Assembly: GCA_018907035.1 (NCBI GenBank)
Contig: JACCIC010000028.1
Location: forward strand, 2,233,501 to 2,297,500
Direction of reading: 5' to 3'
Origin: Sycobia sp. Sy_11
Taxonomy: Eukaryota > Arthropoda > Insecta > Hymenoptera > Epichrysomallidae
DNA: 64,000 bases
Position 1 is the first letter of the stretch; each line of letters opens with the position of its first letter. A model generated the notes under the pieces. It was not told the origin of the DNA and ran no database searches. It worked only from the letters and a program-made list of their open reading frames with translations. Of this stretch, positions 47,410 to 60,479 are shown piece by piece. The position numbers and the translations under genes were made by a program.

Positions 47410-49640
47410 AAGCCATGAGGTGCTAATTTTAATTAATTGGTTAAATTTAACTAAAATTTTAGCATTTATTATAATATGTTATAAATGTGTGTGTATGTGT
47501 ATGAGTGTGTGTGTGTGTGTTTGTATGAAGACAGGTATTCAAGGAACAGTGGAAAGTGTTTATGAAAAATTCAATACGTCAATATAATTGGTTAACGAAC
47601 TCTACTACACTGCGTACTTCTGGAAATATTTTCACTAAATCGATATCGATGTTTGTCAAACTTATTTAACTTTTACGAAAAAAATCGTACTAAAATGTTA
47701 AATTGAAATAGAATAGTAAATTTTATCCATATTTTATACTAGATTCCATTCGGAGTTATAAAAAGAATTTGCAAAAAAAAAATGAAGGATAATCAATTAT
47801 TTGAATATGGAGATGTACAGTTGTAAAGATTTAAATATTAAAAAAAAAAGGATAGTAGAACATCGCGTATGGATATATGATATGAGACTTTAAAGCATTA
47901 CAAAGAACGGTGATAACGTTCTCCAACAGAATCTGAGGCCATAAAGGAAGGGATAACTTAATATTTACTGAGTAATTCACGTACTCTGGGCGATCGCGGT
48001 TTAACGTATATCCTATACAAAGGCTTTTTTCCCTGTTAAAAAATTATTTGACGTATATCTCACCCTTCCGCGACCAATTTCGCTAATGGTTTTATTCGTT
48101 TGATTTTATATTATTTCATTTATATTATTTATTCGCTGATATTTTAATTATTCCATTTATTTTATATATAAAAGCGGATGTATTTTTCAACGGCAAACAT
48201 TTTATCGAATTAAATTAATACAAAACTTTTAAATCCTTTTATTTTACGGATAGATAGGAAGAATTAAAAATTTTTTTATGTATGAGAACGCAATATTGCT
48301 CCTATGAGTAGTATAATATTCAATAATCGTTTGATTGTTCTCGTTTTTTTTTCTGATTGCTTCGGTCTTTACCCACCATACTACATCGATGAAAACATTT
48401 AGGTCGTTCAGAATTCTTTTGAATCCTGTATTTGTTTATGTATCATCAATAATTCAAAAATCAATTTTTTAAACTTTTTTTAAAACAATTTTTAAGTGGT
48501 CTGAATGACAGTTTACGATAGTTTTCTTTAATCTTCTTACTTACGATAAGACATTGCGAAATTAGCATCTTCGTTCCAGTACTTGTATTTACATCTGACG
48601 TTAAAATTGCTCAAATTCCTTCGCGTTGCAAACTTATATTGACTCAAACATTTCTATGAGAGTGAGGAACATATTTTGCTATATACTTGAAATAAAGAAC
48701 TTTACAGCAGATGTACTAGGCGATGTAAAATGCGTAAGACTATTGAAAATTGTTTAAAATATTTTCGATATTGTGCTTGTTCGAATGAATAAAAGTTTAT
48801 TCGCACGATTATTGCACCTGTTCTGATATTTTGCTTTTTACTGAGTGTGCAATGGGAGCTTGACATTTAATCCTGAACCCGTTCATAAAATTTTCAAAAC
48901 TAAAATACGAAATTAATTATGTTACATTTGTGTAAAACAATTATTTGATTTTTAGTTACTGTATAGGTGAATTGTAATTCGATAATTCTATCGGCTACAA
49001 TACTGGAAATCAGTCTACATACGCATGTTTGTTTGAAACTTGATAGATACTTCGATAGATATTTTTAAAACGCACTGGATATAAGTTTCAGTAAGCTACA
49101 TTTACGTAACTTTCACTAGTTTCTGATCTGGTGGTATAAGTATGTACAGGTTGGGAAACTGACTGGATGGCAACAAGGAGTGAGCTGAGTCTTGGTAAGA
49201 AGCATTAAATCATGCAAATTTTTCACTTTGCCACTTTTCAAAGTCGCATCACTGCTGATAATGGTACTACAATTACCACTGAAAATTGTTCAATTTTTTA
49301 AACTAAATATGTCATAAAATTTTCGTAAACTTATTTTAATACAATTTAAATATTTTTAATGAAAAGTAGACTACAATAGTGAATTGATGATGAATGTAAA
49401 TCATTTTACTTGAATTGTGCGTATTATAAAAAGTTTTTTTTGCCGAGGCAATAATAATTGTAAATTATGTAAAGTCGCACAACTTCTTAAACATTTAATC
49501 CTTTTTATACTTTACGGCCATGGTAATTTCTGTAAATCAACTCGACTTTTTTGCCCATGAAACTTGATAAAAAAGTTTTCTTTTAATCGTAAACATATTT
49601 TTCTACTCGGAAACTTAAACAGTAAGATCGTGAATCTCGG
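47410..49640. other. AT-rich desert, nothing recognised
   Basis: About 2.2 kb of AT-rich sequence with one GT repeat at its left end and no recognised gene or motif. Confidence 0.7.
47486..47524. repeat. Imperfect (GT)n repeat
   Basis: GT array with TATG and ATGA interruptions. Confidence 0.92.
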
Positions 49641-50170
49641 CCTCATCAAAATTTTCAGCTCATAAAGTTGCACCACGAATTCTACCTCCCCCCCCTCACA
49701 CCTTCCCCCATCCAGTTTTCGTTCCCTGAACTAAAACTGAAACTTAAATGTAATTTCCACTTTTTCTCCACCTCGGATCGCCCCGCCCGAGCGCGAGCCG
49801 GCGAGTTCGCTTGCTCGCGGCATTACGGAAGCGCCTCGGAACTTTCGGCGGCCGAAGAAACGCGTTTTCAAATAAATCCTTATAATAGGCTCCTCGAGAT
49901 GCATCCCGTGCCAAAGACGTCGCGCGCGTACTCCGCCGTGGCCGTCCCTCTTCGACTTTGTTCCTTCGCGAAAAGGGAACGCTCGCCCCCCACCCCTGCC
50001 CCGAGGAGCCGTAAACGCCGCTCAATATTCCGCATTTAATCGGTAATTTACGACAAAAATCGCGGCGACCGGCGCGCCGGATAACGAGGTGGGCGGGGCA
50101 TCGCTCCGCGGGCGAGCTCGGGGAATCCGAGGAGCTTGGCGCTGGCCGAGGTCTCGCTTGCTCTCGCCTG

Positions 50171-50180
50171 CCCCCCCCCC
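50171..50180. repeat. C homopolymer, exactly 10
   Basis: Ten consecutive C. Confidence 0.95.
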
Positions 50181-50438
50181 ACGCCCCGCGGCAGCGCCGA
50201 ACTCCTTTGAGCGCGGAGACCGCGGCAGTGCGCGTGCTTTTATAACGCCTCGCGAATCTAATCTGGCAAAGGGTTATACGATATCCCGGTGAAGATACCC
50301 ACGTCCGACGGCGCGGAATCTATTACCCAACGCGCTCGCGGAACGGGTAGCGGCCGCAACGGCGCCCCGTACACTTGAGACTCGCGCCTCCCTGTAATTC
50401 TCACGAAATAACTTTTCTGCTCATCGTATCATTGTACA

Positions 50439-50449
50439 CCCCCCCCCCC
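50439..50449. repeat. C homopolymer, exactly 11
   Basis: Eleven consecutive C, with the preceding ACA flank excluded. Confidence 0.95.
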
Positions 50450-50646
50450 GACGCCACCATCCATCCATCCCTGCGCGCGCGGTTGCGAAAGCGTGTACGC
50501 TCCCGAGCGCTCGCGCGCTCACCTTTCCAATCCTCCCGGTCGCTCTTTCCTCCGTGCGCCGCATTTTGCGTAACGCTTTTGAGCTTGTCTCGTTGAGCGG
50601 AGCCGATGGCCCCCGCATGGGAACGAATTCCGAAACTTTTTTCGCG

Positions 50647-50687
50647 CTCGCCTATTGAAGAGTTCGAGGCTTACGTTAATAGGCGAG
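50647..50687. repeat. Inverted repeat, 10-bp perfect arms, 21-nt loop
   Basis: CTCGCCTATT at 50,647-50,656 pairs with AATAGGCGAG at 50,678-50,687. About two such structures with short loops are expected by chance in a window this size. Confidence 0.5.
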
Positions 50688-51419
50688 GAGAAGTTCGCCC
50701 CATGGAACTTCTTGTTATTAGCGCGAAGTAGCGGGATTCTTATTCTAACGCAGCCTGCCGGTTTCGCCAAATATGAATATGTGTTTTATAAATCCAGAAA
50801 TTACGGCTTGTTAATGGCTATTTATAAGAATCAAATTTTCCCGCGATGCTTTCTAGTTTATGTAACCGTTACCGTTTTCCATTGTCTTTTGCCAAGCCTT
50901 TTTATTTCATTACCTGCACTATAGACATACGAATATGTTTAAATACGCAAGGATATCGTCACTCTGCATAATTTTTATGCTCTCCTGTAAAAGTGCGACG
51001 AGCTTCCTCTGAGCGGAGGCGTGCAGAACTGTACTTCGGGGATCCCCACTTTTCTGTTGGAAAATTTTACGGCCCACGGGATAATAGATCCACCCCCGTC
51101 CCCGACCTGCCCACCGTCCCGATCCTAAAAAAAGAAGAAGGACTTTAAACGGAAATCTGAAAAATGTAATTTCGTAACTAATTTTCTCGCGCGAACACTG
51201 CCGGATCCAAGCGTTGCATTAACGGGGAAAATTTCGCTATAAAAATGCGCCCTGGCGCCCGAAGTTAATAAAAAATAATCGATAGAGCGCGGGTCGCGCG
51301 TTACGCGGACGGTATGACCGGCCTTCACGAAGACAATTAAATCATGCCGAGCGCGCGAGGCTGTATGAATACTGATGCCGCGATCTTGCGTCAATCCCGT
51401 AACAAACTGCGTATATGCA

Positions 51420-54170
51420 AAATTAACATTTTCCTATGAGCCGTAAAGTAATTGCGGGCGAATGGAAATTGGGAAACTTTTTGAAGTCGTAACTTTTAAA
51501 ACTTCCCTCCCATGAAACATGTGTTTTATGCTCATTTAACCGAACGAAGCAGTTTTTAAGCTAAACGCTCTCTAATTACCATTCCACAGATTATACATTT
51601 CTGAATTTTATTTTATAGAATATCCGATATTTAATTTATAGATACAAACGAATTTACTTTTTAATTAATTCGCTTGAAAACTTGATCAATTCTTCTAGTA
51701 ACTAATAATGCTTTCTAGTGGTTTTTTTGTACCTTATGTCGACTCAATGTGGTCTGAATATCAAAAACAATTTGAATTTCAGTTTTATGAAAGATATTTG
51801 TCTGTATATTAGCGTTAACGATGTCGCTTAAACCAAGCGCATTCATAAATACGAGAAAATAAAATATAATTTCACCGAAATCACGATTATACACAAAACT
51901 CGTAAATAGTTATTTACTAAAATGCTGTATATAACTATCAATACGTTTTAATTAGCCAATGGGAAAATGCATGCGATTTTCAGAAGTGTTTCATTTATGA
52001 CCGTCCACGGTATTGCTGCAATACCGTTCCAGGTAGTCCACCTTAATCGGTATTGTTATTTTCAAATGACTTTATTACCATGGAAATGAGCGTTTGAAAC
52101 GGTAATCGTATCGATAAACCTTTCAGAACTCGCCGAGCCCGTTTATTAATAGGGATTTTACAAAATCACTACTACCATCCACGGGTTCAGCGATTCATTA
52201 AAGTTTTATTCTATTCTACCTCTGAAACAATTTTTGACTCGACAATGATAATACTTCCAACATATGCTTATCGATCAGCCCAAAATCGTAAGAAATTTTC
52301 ACCACATTTACTTGATAATAATTTGAATTTCGATACATCAATAAAACGTCTACTTTGTAAAATTCGTTTCCATAAAAAATCAACGGTTTAAGTTGGTCTT
52401 TGAAAATTAGCTCTGACCCCAGATAGTGTATTCGATTATAATTAACCGATAGTTTCTCTATAAATTTATTGAATATTCCAAATTTTAGTATGTAGACAAT
52501 GTCTACCCTTCACTGCCAGATAAATTTATTTAAGTGGTTCTCGAAGAACTTTTATGTTTAAGCCGTTACCCATCGGTTTGACTCTATGGCAACTATTTAA
52601 TGAGATTGTCCCCTCAAAAACAGACCGATTGTTGATTTATCTACGCTAGACAAAGCTGTTTCGGCAATAAATGTCCCTTATCGAATCCCATCCATTTGTG
52701 ATATCAATGATGTTTAAATGTAGTCATGTCACTTCCAGATATTTCAATTTCGTTGAAAGGGAATATTACCGGACGTAGATCAAAGCATAGAAAATAGAAT
52801 GTTATTCCAAGTAGCGAGGGATCATCCAATAGATATGTCCAAACTTATATACTCCAACAACAATTGTAATTTACATAATTATCTACGAATCCAATTGATC
52901 TGTGTACAAGATAAGCTTGATTGATCTAACAAATAACAGACTTTTAGAAAACAAAATTTGCTAGCATTCTCCTCTACGCCAAAGGAATGTATGGATTACT
53001 ATCTATCTGGATACCTTTGTAAATGGTCAACCCTTTCAAAGTAATTGCATTAATAAAGTGCGTTACTCGTAACGAAAGAGAAGGAGAGAGGGAGAGAGAG
53101 AGAGAATCAATATTTCATCTCGCAATTTTCACTGTGTAAATTGATGCTAAAAGATAAATGGTTATTGGTAATTGGGACTATTGAGAACTATTGCTGAGTC
53201 TTAATGTAAAATACAAATATAATTTTTCAAGTGGGAAAAGTTTTGTTTTAATCGTTATAGTCGTAATATTAATATCCATCTAATATAAAGCCACGCAATA
53301 ATAATAATAATAATACAACGCAATAATAATATCCGCTGAAAGTAAAAAGATAAGTAACGAGATCTTGCATATTAATCATTATTCCATTATCTAACATGCA
53401 ATATTAGATTAATTCCTCTAAGGAGGCATAAATAAGTCCTCCTAAAAGGAAAAGACGAACAATTCTTAGGTCAAGGGAAGAAAGTAATAATTGAGCGATA
53501 ACAAAGCGATAAATAAATCACTTCTTAAAAATATCGAATCCTTTAAATAAATATTGGAAAGTACCTTGTCACTTCTGTACGTTTCGACTGGCTATTTGCA
53601 TTTTGGAATATTAATGTATATCGATGGAATGGTGACCTCAGTTAAATTTTGTTTAAAAAATCCGTCAAATATTATTATTAAGCCCTCTGTCGTCTTCCTC
53701 TCGAAATAAACGAATTGAAGGAACTGGCCAAAAATAAATCTGATGACCTTCGTGACTATATTTCACCCGCATCTCGTTGATTAAAAGAAATCGTTGTGCT
53801 TGCGTTAAATCATATCGCCACCAGTGTCTTCAAATAAATATACTCATTATTTAGGATAATTTCAACCACAAACTATGAAATTATTATCTTAATAGTAAAA
53901 AATATCAATCAAATCAGTTTTATTTTTCACCTCTGAAGTATTTGAAAAGAAACTTATCTCTTGATTACTGTTTTCGATTTACGTAACGAATGAATCAGCA
54001 AAGCTCGTCCTTCTGGTAACGAAATGGTCTTTGAGCCACGAGTAATTGAGAGCGGCTATCTCGGAGCCTTAAATGAATATAGACCTAACAGAATGGGCCA
54101 AAAACGAAGAAGAAGAAAAATCGAGAAGAGACCCAAGGTAAAAAATAGGGACCATTCCAGCCGGGAATAC
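51420..54170. other. Long AT-rich desert with 21-bp palindrome
   Basis: About 2.75 kb of AT-rich sequence with few repeats: a short GA tract at about 53,083-53,104 and a short AAT tract at about 53,298-53,313. It holds the palindrome at 52,007. No gene supported. Confidence 0.7.
52007..52027. promoter_or_regulatory. 21-bp palindrome with extra half-site
   Basis: ACGGTATTGC (52,007-52,016) and its exact reverse complement (52,018-52,027) flank a single T. The half-site CGGTATTG recurs in direct orientation at 52,048-52,055. CAGGTAG, the Zelda-type word, is at 52,030-52,036. About 0.06 palindromes of this form are expected by chance. A dimeric transcription-factor site is plausible; I do not recognise the factor. 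Confidence 0.4.
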
Positions 54171-54292
54171 TTTCTGCCCGTGGAGGCTTAAAGCTTATCG
54201 CCCTCGTTCAGCTGACGTTCGGCGACAGGACCGCAACATTTTTCAAGAAAGAATGCCGTTCTTTTTTTAAAAAGCGCCCCGACGAGCCACCG

Positions 54293-54294
54293 CG

Positions 54295-54325
<31 letters not shown>

Positions 54326-54328
54326 TGC
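54293..54328. repeat. (GCC)n repeat
   Basis: About ten GCC units with TTG and CTG interruptions, embedded in a longer string of GC(A/C)-rich triplets. Confidence 0.93.
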
Positions 54329-54456
54329 AGCCGCTATCGCAGCCGCGCTACTCCCCCGAGCAGTCACGTATTAAGCACTTCGACAAATTACCGCGTTCAA
54401 TCTCCCCGCCGCCAAGTTCCCATATACACTTACAGCCACATATACACACATGATAC

Positions 54457-54458
<2 letters not shown>

Positions 54459-54508
<50 letters not shown>
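54459..54508. repeat. (TA)n microsatellite, 50 bp
   Basis: Uninterrupted AT array inside GC-rich surroundings. Confidence 0.97.
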
Positions 54509-54511
<3 letters not shown>

Positions 54512-55683
54512 CGCCTGTAATATAAGCCAAAAAGGCGAGCTCAGAAACAGCGAAAAGCTTTTCGTCTCAGTCTTCAAGATTGCCCGAAACAAAAGCAGCC
54601 CCCCGGCGATCCTAAGTTCAGCCTGGTAAATAATGATGGCCCGAAATAGCTCATACATAGAGATCTGAGAATCTCTTTGAATGCCCTCCTTACCTTAACT
54701 ATACGAAGCAAGAATTCGTAACATTAATAATTTCTTATGCGGAGAGCTACAATTTCAGATTGTCTAATGCGACAGCCTTATTCTGTAAAGGGATCAATGG
54801 GCTAGTGAATAAACAGTACACTGCTTAAGAAAGCAAAAAACTTTTAAACGTCAGATAAAAGAGAAATTCTATGGTTCAAGTTCAGCTAGTAGTTACTTAA
54901 TTGCTAGAAACACTTTCTTCATCGTCAGATATTAACCTGTCACGACGGACTTTACCATCAAATATGCAACTTTCTTAAATAACCCTTTTCAGTTGTCCAC
55001 AAACTTCATTCACGAGACCGGGACTCGCTTCGGGGCTGGTCCCGGCTATTTTCTGAAAAGGGCGAGTCCACAATGGCGCGGCGCTTCCACGCGGTCATTA
55101 TATGATCCCGTTACAAGTGCCGCCGCTTTCGCCGGGGCCGCCTCTCCACTATATAAGAATAGAAGAGAGATAAGTAAACACGACCGGCGCGGTTCCTGCA
55201 GCGGATGCCACCGCTGTGCCATTATGCCGGTACATTACGACGCGGGGAAAATATAAGAGAGGCTATCGGGCCATTTCACATCGACGTTATCTCGCTTTAA
55301 AACGCCGTTTCTCTGGTTAGCCCGGGCATTTATCGTTCCAGCGCCCCTCCCCCCCTTCCCACCTCCCGCCCCCGCCCCTTCGCCGCCCACCTTCCGAAAC
55401 GTGGATTTATACAGGGTTCTTCGCGCGCGGCGGACGCGCGCGCTCGTGTGTCGGTATCCTCTGTGCGTATAGGCTGTCGAAAATCACGCGCCCGAGCCGG
55501 TGCACGCGCGGAAAAGCTTCGCGCTAGCCGGCCACCGAAGCCCGTCGCCGCCGCGATATTAACCCATTTGGAAGCGGTAATCGAGACGATTTATTGGCCT
55601 CCGGCAGTGTATCACTTTTACGGGTTTTATAACCCGGGTCCAGAGCCCGCCATTAATTATTTATACACGGCTGCTTGCGCGCG

Positions 55684-55700
55684 GGGGCGCCCACCCCCCC
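55684..55700. repeat. Two C runs of 9 and 7 split by T
   Basis: Nine C, one T, seven C. It may be an 11+ run interrupted by substitution. Confidence 0.9.
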
Positions 55701-55949
55701 CCTCCCCCCCGTGTGCTCCTTGCCTGGATCCGGATGCAGCGAGCGTATTGTGAGGAGGCCGGGGGAGGTAGGGGGGGAGGCTGCGCGCGCCACTGCAGAG
55801 ATCCTCTTTTTCGCGTGCCTCGCGCAAATATTAATATTTCACTCCGGGCTTTTATCCGGACTTTATCGGGCGATCGTGGGGTCGCCGGGATCACTTTTTC
55901 GGCCTCATAAACGCCGACGATCGATTTCGCCCCGCGATGGCGAGAATTC

Positions 55950-55960
55950 GGGGGGGGGGG
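55950..55960. repeat. G homopolymer, exactly 11
   Basis: Eleven consecutive G, followed by purine-rich sequence. Confidence 0.95.
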
Positions 55961-56199
55961 CGAGAGAGGTCGTGGCGGTGGGAAGGAAAGAGGAGGGGGG
56001 AGGGAGGAAGAGAAAGAGGTGACCACAAGGATGCCGATTGTATTTGCGCTCTATCGTCTCTGTGGACTCTTCGTAAGCGGATTTAGAGGTGCCTCGGCTG
56101 TTGTTTCTTTCGCATTGGCCAGGGAAACAAAGAGCTCACGTGCTTAAAACGCGGAGGGCGAGCTCAGCTAGATTTACCGTAGCTGCACCTATTACTATG

Positions 56200-57240
56200 G
56201 ATTCGAGGCCGTACACTTTTACATTATAAATCATTGCAATTAAATACGCTGCTCGGGCATTGGTTTTGATTTACTAGTCGACGAAACAATAAATGAACGA
56301 TTTATAGGAATGTCGATTCCGCGTTATTTAAAAATTATTCATTAGTCTTTTCTGAAGGCAAAAGAACTTTTTCTAAATAGTTCACTAGATCGCGCGTGAC
56401 TTATTTTCCTCGTTTAACGAAAAATAAATAGTTTTAAATCTGATCAATGCGAAGCAACGATAATGAACCGTTGATTATTATTTTTACATTCTCATTCCTA
56501 ATAAATTTGAATTATCAATGAGCTGAGTTATTTAAACACAATATAATTGAACTTTAATTGTCAAACTAATATGAATTAATAAGGTTGAACTCCTAGTAAT
56601 TGACACGAAAGCTCTAAATAGGTTCGGGTATTAATAAAATATTTCAGCGTTATGATAGTGTAGTATTATGTTTAAAAACTGACGGGAACATAGTTGGTAA
56701 TATGTTTTCCCTGTTCAGCAAATTAATCTGATTCTCGCGGTTGGTACGGAATTACTGGGAAACTCCGTCCGTTAAAATATTGTCAATTATAACTTTACAA
56801 AGACTTGTCTTTATAACTTTTTGACCAGTAAAACTCAAAGAGCAAGTATCAAATTGAGTTTTGCATAGTTTGCCAATTCCAAGGGTGTCGAGTTGCGAGA
56901 GTATAAGGTAAAATCATTAGCCGTCGAAGTGCCTAGTTATTACAAGGTGTGATCGAAAGAGTTAAGACTGCGCAAAGGGAGCCCTCAAGCAGAGAAACGT
57001 TTCGAGGAAAATATATAGGAAAATATATCGTGGATAATATGTAAATATCGTTCAAAAAAAGCTCGTTAGAACGTTTATTCGCAATTTTCTTTGAATCGCT
57101 CATTATATTTAATAAAAAAATTACTTTCTTTAAAAAAAAAAATTAACATAAAATTTCTGTCGCACTGTTTTTCAAATTCTACAGTCATTCCTTTGCCGCG
57201 AAAGTGATCGAAATAATTCAGCGCAAAGCTTTCACATAAA
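56200..57240. other. AT-rich stretch, nothing recognised
   Basis: AT-rich with short A-runs and no gene or array. Confidence 0.7.
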
Positions 57241-57385
57241 AACTTAAGTTTTTAATGGAATTACGATGCTCGGACCGTAGCGATCAGCTGCTCCTTCGAC
57301 ATGTACGAAAAAAAAGTTACATCCAATCCCTCTCGCTCGATTTCTTTATCCTTGAATGACTAATTCGTCGGCGAAACACCTTTCG

Positions 57386-57395
57386 CCCCCCCCCC
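57386..57395. repeat. C homopolymer, exactly 10
   Basis: Ten consecutive C. Confidence 0.95.
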
Positions 57396-57935
57396 TCCGG
57401 TGTGTGATCTGCATTTTCAATCGATCCTTTTAAACAATTAAAGCGCAAAAACTGTAGCGAACGCAGCACTGCAAATGGCGCGTAAAACACTCTCAATGAC
57501 GAACTTCAACGTTCCGCGCCTTGGCGCGCCGACTAAATACTTTCTAGCAAGATCAATACTTTATCGACACTCGTACGCGGCGCAAGCTCGTGCGCGATCT
57601 ATTCGCGGATGCCTCGAGATACCGATGAGAAATTTAAAGAGACAGCCGACGTACAGACTACGGGATTTTCCGTAGCGACCGACGCACGCGCGATCCGTGC
57701 CTGTCAATCCAGCGGCAATGGGCTACAAAAGAATATTGCGAATCCGATACTCATCTCGATAGGGAAACTGTTACGAGATTACCGAGTACATTTATAATGC
57801 ATACATGCTTAAGCGTCCTCGCCGCTTTTACTGGTACACACGACCGATCGATATTCAAACTATACATATATAGTACGTGTAGAATATATATCGGAACAAG
57901 AACACTGATATAGGAAGCAAGTGGAGAGAAGTAGG

Positions 57936-58020
57936 GGGAGGGAGAGAGAGAGAGACAGAGGAGGGAGAAACAAAGAGACAGCTAGACAGGCAGAGACAGA
58001 GAGAGAGAGAGAGAGAGAGA
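57936..58020. repeat. Purine-rich (GA)n region with interruptions
   Basis: Several GA arrays separated by GGGAG, CAAAG and CTAGACAGG. The final pure array ends at 58,020. Confidence 0.94.
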
Positions 58021-58100
58021 CCTCATATATATCGACAGCTGAGATAATCAGGATTAACTATCGAGCGATAGCACGGGAACTGTGGAAAACCGATTAACAA

Positions 58101-58140
58101 GAGAGCAGAGAGAGAGAGAGAGAGAGAGAGACAGAGTAAG
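58101..58140. repeat. (GA)n microsatellite
   Basis: GA array with CAG and TAAG interruptions, about 80 bp after the preceding GA region. Confidence 0.95.
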
Positions 58141-59118
58141 AGATAGCGAGGGCGCAAGGGATGAAGGAGGGAGGTAGGGGTGGATGGCGGTGGATCGAGA
58201 GGATCGCTGGGCTCGCTCAAGAGAGCAAGGACGTTTAGGTGGATTGTCTTCGAATGGAGATTCGATATTCTTCGAGGTCACGATGCGTGCGGAGCTCTTC
58301 TTTATGGAATTCAGGAGCGCTATCGACGTCTTAGTCAAGGGGAGATTAACTTCACGGGCGCCGCCCTCGACGAGCGTAGTACGATGCGAAGAGCGGGAGC
58401 GGGCAGGGAGGGGCGAGGGGAGAAATTTGAGAGTTTTCTAATTCGAAAGATATTTGCCATCTTAAAGGGTCTTACCGCAAAGGCTTCTCTACAGGGTACT
58501 TTTTACACTTTATTTCATGTTTATTCAGCATTTTCTTCGCGATTCTCCCGGCTCATTTACATTGGCGCTTAGTTTTCAACTAAAGTCGTGTATTAACTGG
58601 TATTCGAAGGCGTTGAAATATGCGCTACATATATAAATTTGGTATTATTTATAGATCATGTATAATAAGAAATTTGATAAATAAAACACAAATGACACGG
58701 TGAAGGAGAGATACGGTGGAGATGGAAAATTACTTGAATAAAACGACAGCGGAGTATTTCTGCCGGTTATTTATTCGCCTATTTTTAGCTCTGCTTGTAG
58801 AGACTATCTTTCATGGACAATAATAAACTTTCCTAAAGTATATATATATATTACTTGGAATAAACATTCCATGTTGATATATACATATACGAAGGAGCTA
58901 TGGATATTACGAATCCAAATTTGGGAATCTCGGGGTTGACTTTCGGATAGTCAAAAATACTTTCGGAAAAGTTTGATCAGGATCCATTTGCTAAACTTGA
59001 GGATAGTATATATGCTGCATGTAAGATGAGACATCAGCTTGAAAATACTAAAGCAAGGGATAAAATTTCGAACTCTTGGATAGATGCGATATTGTTCTTT
59101 ATTTAATATTCAGGTGCT

Positions 59119-59120
59119 GA

Positions 59121-59165
<45 letters not shown>
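59119..59165. repeat. (GA)n microsatellite
   Basis: GA array with one GTGA interruption near its start. Confidence 0.96.
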
Positions 59166-59167
<2 letters not shown>

Positions 59168-59488
59168 GAAAAACAGTAACTTTGATAAAATTTAAAAAAA
59201 CGGGAAAACTTTTAGAAAAATTACCTCTCTTATATACGAGTACAAGTATATCCGGGACGCATACTGTGTCCTTGTAACTTTATTGGCGAATAAAAGTCTT
59301 TATTAAATGCTCTTTTCGGCAGTAAAAATAAAAAATTTTATCTTAGCGAATGCCTACAGTAAGTAGTAAAGTTAAGTAGCATTATTACCTAATGGAACGA
59401 TTATCCCTCAACGATAATCCCTCATTTGGATTATGCTACGTTATTGCAGTTTTTTGGTACTTCGTGTACAATTTCTTATACCCTAAAA

Positions 59489-59502
59489 CCAGTAGATGGC
59501 AC
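59489..59502 (+). promoter_or_regulatory. CTCF-type core motif
   Basis: CCAGTAGATGGCAC fits the CTCF core consensus CCASYAGRKGGCRS at all 14 positions. CTCF is an insulator protein conserved in insects and known to bind boundaries within Hox clusters. About 0.03 matches are expected by chance on both strands of this window. Occupancy is inference. Confidence 0.45.
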
Positions 59503-59769
59503 GGTCAACGTTCGACGAAATTCCCCGTTTTTTCCCCATACCAACTCGCACACCCATACACTCGACACTGTATCCGATGCTCGTCGATTAAGCGATGCCA
59601 TTGTCCGGGCGGCGATCACGCTGTCATCCATCACATGGCGCAACTATCGAATTATTAGAAAGCAAACAATGCCTGTGTGTATTAGGGATGAGCGAGAGAT
59701 ACTGCGGGTCAATGAGGCAGCGACGACGAGGACCGAAAACGATTAAACGCCATTGTCTAAACTGAGATG

Positions 59770-59771
<2 letters not shown>

Positions 59772-59817
<46 letters not shown>
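59772..59817. repeat. (TA)n microsatellite, 46 bp
   Basis: Uninterrupted TA array, 270 bp after the CTCF-type site. Confidence 0.97.
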
Positions 59818-59818
<1 letters not shown>

Positions 59819-60474
59819 GCGCCTGTGCTTATGTGTTGACAAGGATTATATTATTGCTAATGGCGCTTGATGCAATGTGCAGTTGAAATTTATTATTTTG
59901 AAAAATGAGTTAGAGTGTTCTGCGTGTCCTGAGAGGATGGGTTGGAAGCGATAACTGAGGATGTTTAGTTCAATAAAACTTCGAAAGACAGTAATTATAA
60001 AAATGAGCGCAATAGTACGTCAAATTTTGATGCTGAAATAAGATGATTTTAACTAAAATTTGAACGAAAATAAATTGCAATGCAGATATTGAATGGAGGC
60101 GATTCCTAATAATAAATGAAACCGACATTCTATTGCTTAAAATTTTTCGTTGGAAATCTCTTCATTTTTTATCTCGCTTCAAGTCATATTATTTCAGCAT
60201 TTGTATTTATACAATATTATTAATAATTAATAACCACCAGTAATGGTATTTTACAGTAATCTGAACAATTTCAAATGCTTCGAAGCGCTTACATTGCAAA
60301 TAATTACAGTTATAACTAAATTTCCTATGCAAAATTTGATGATATTTAATATTCGGGAATTTGACTTCAACATTTACAATCTGCAATATAATAATTCAGT
60401 TCGGCAAAATTATTTTGAATATGAATTTAATTAATTTATTTAAGAATTAAATATATAATTTATTATTGTATAAA

Positions 60475-60479
<5 letters not shown>

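Larger units (their letters stand above)
46270..47410. other. GC-rich block, no gene supported
   Basis: Contains a TA-GT compound repeat, a CT array and a CpG-dense core at about 46,780-47,130. Arg/Ala-rich frames on both strands reflect composition. Confidence 0.65.
49640..51420. other. GC-rich block, no gene supported
   Basis: CpG-bearing block with C runs of 10 and 11 bases and a 10-bp-arm hairpin at 50,647-50,687. Open frames lack domains. Confidence 0.65.
54170..56200. other. GC-rich block, no gene supported
   Basis: CpG-dense with a GCC repeat, a TA array and several G/C runs. GCCATTATGCC at 55,218-55,228 shares ten bases with 18,979-18,988. No domain is seen in the open frames. Confidence 0.65.
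57240..58460. other. Mixed GC-rich and purine-rich block, no gene supported
   Basis: A CpG-bearing part (57,240-57,700) is followed by a purine-rich part with two GA arrays. Open frames lack domains. Confidence 0.6.

Noticed and set aside
55218..55228. GCCATTATGC shared with 18,979-18,988 as a dispersed repeat
   Set aside because: The identity does not extend beyond about ten bases, so it is a shared word rather than a repeat.
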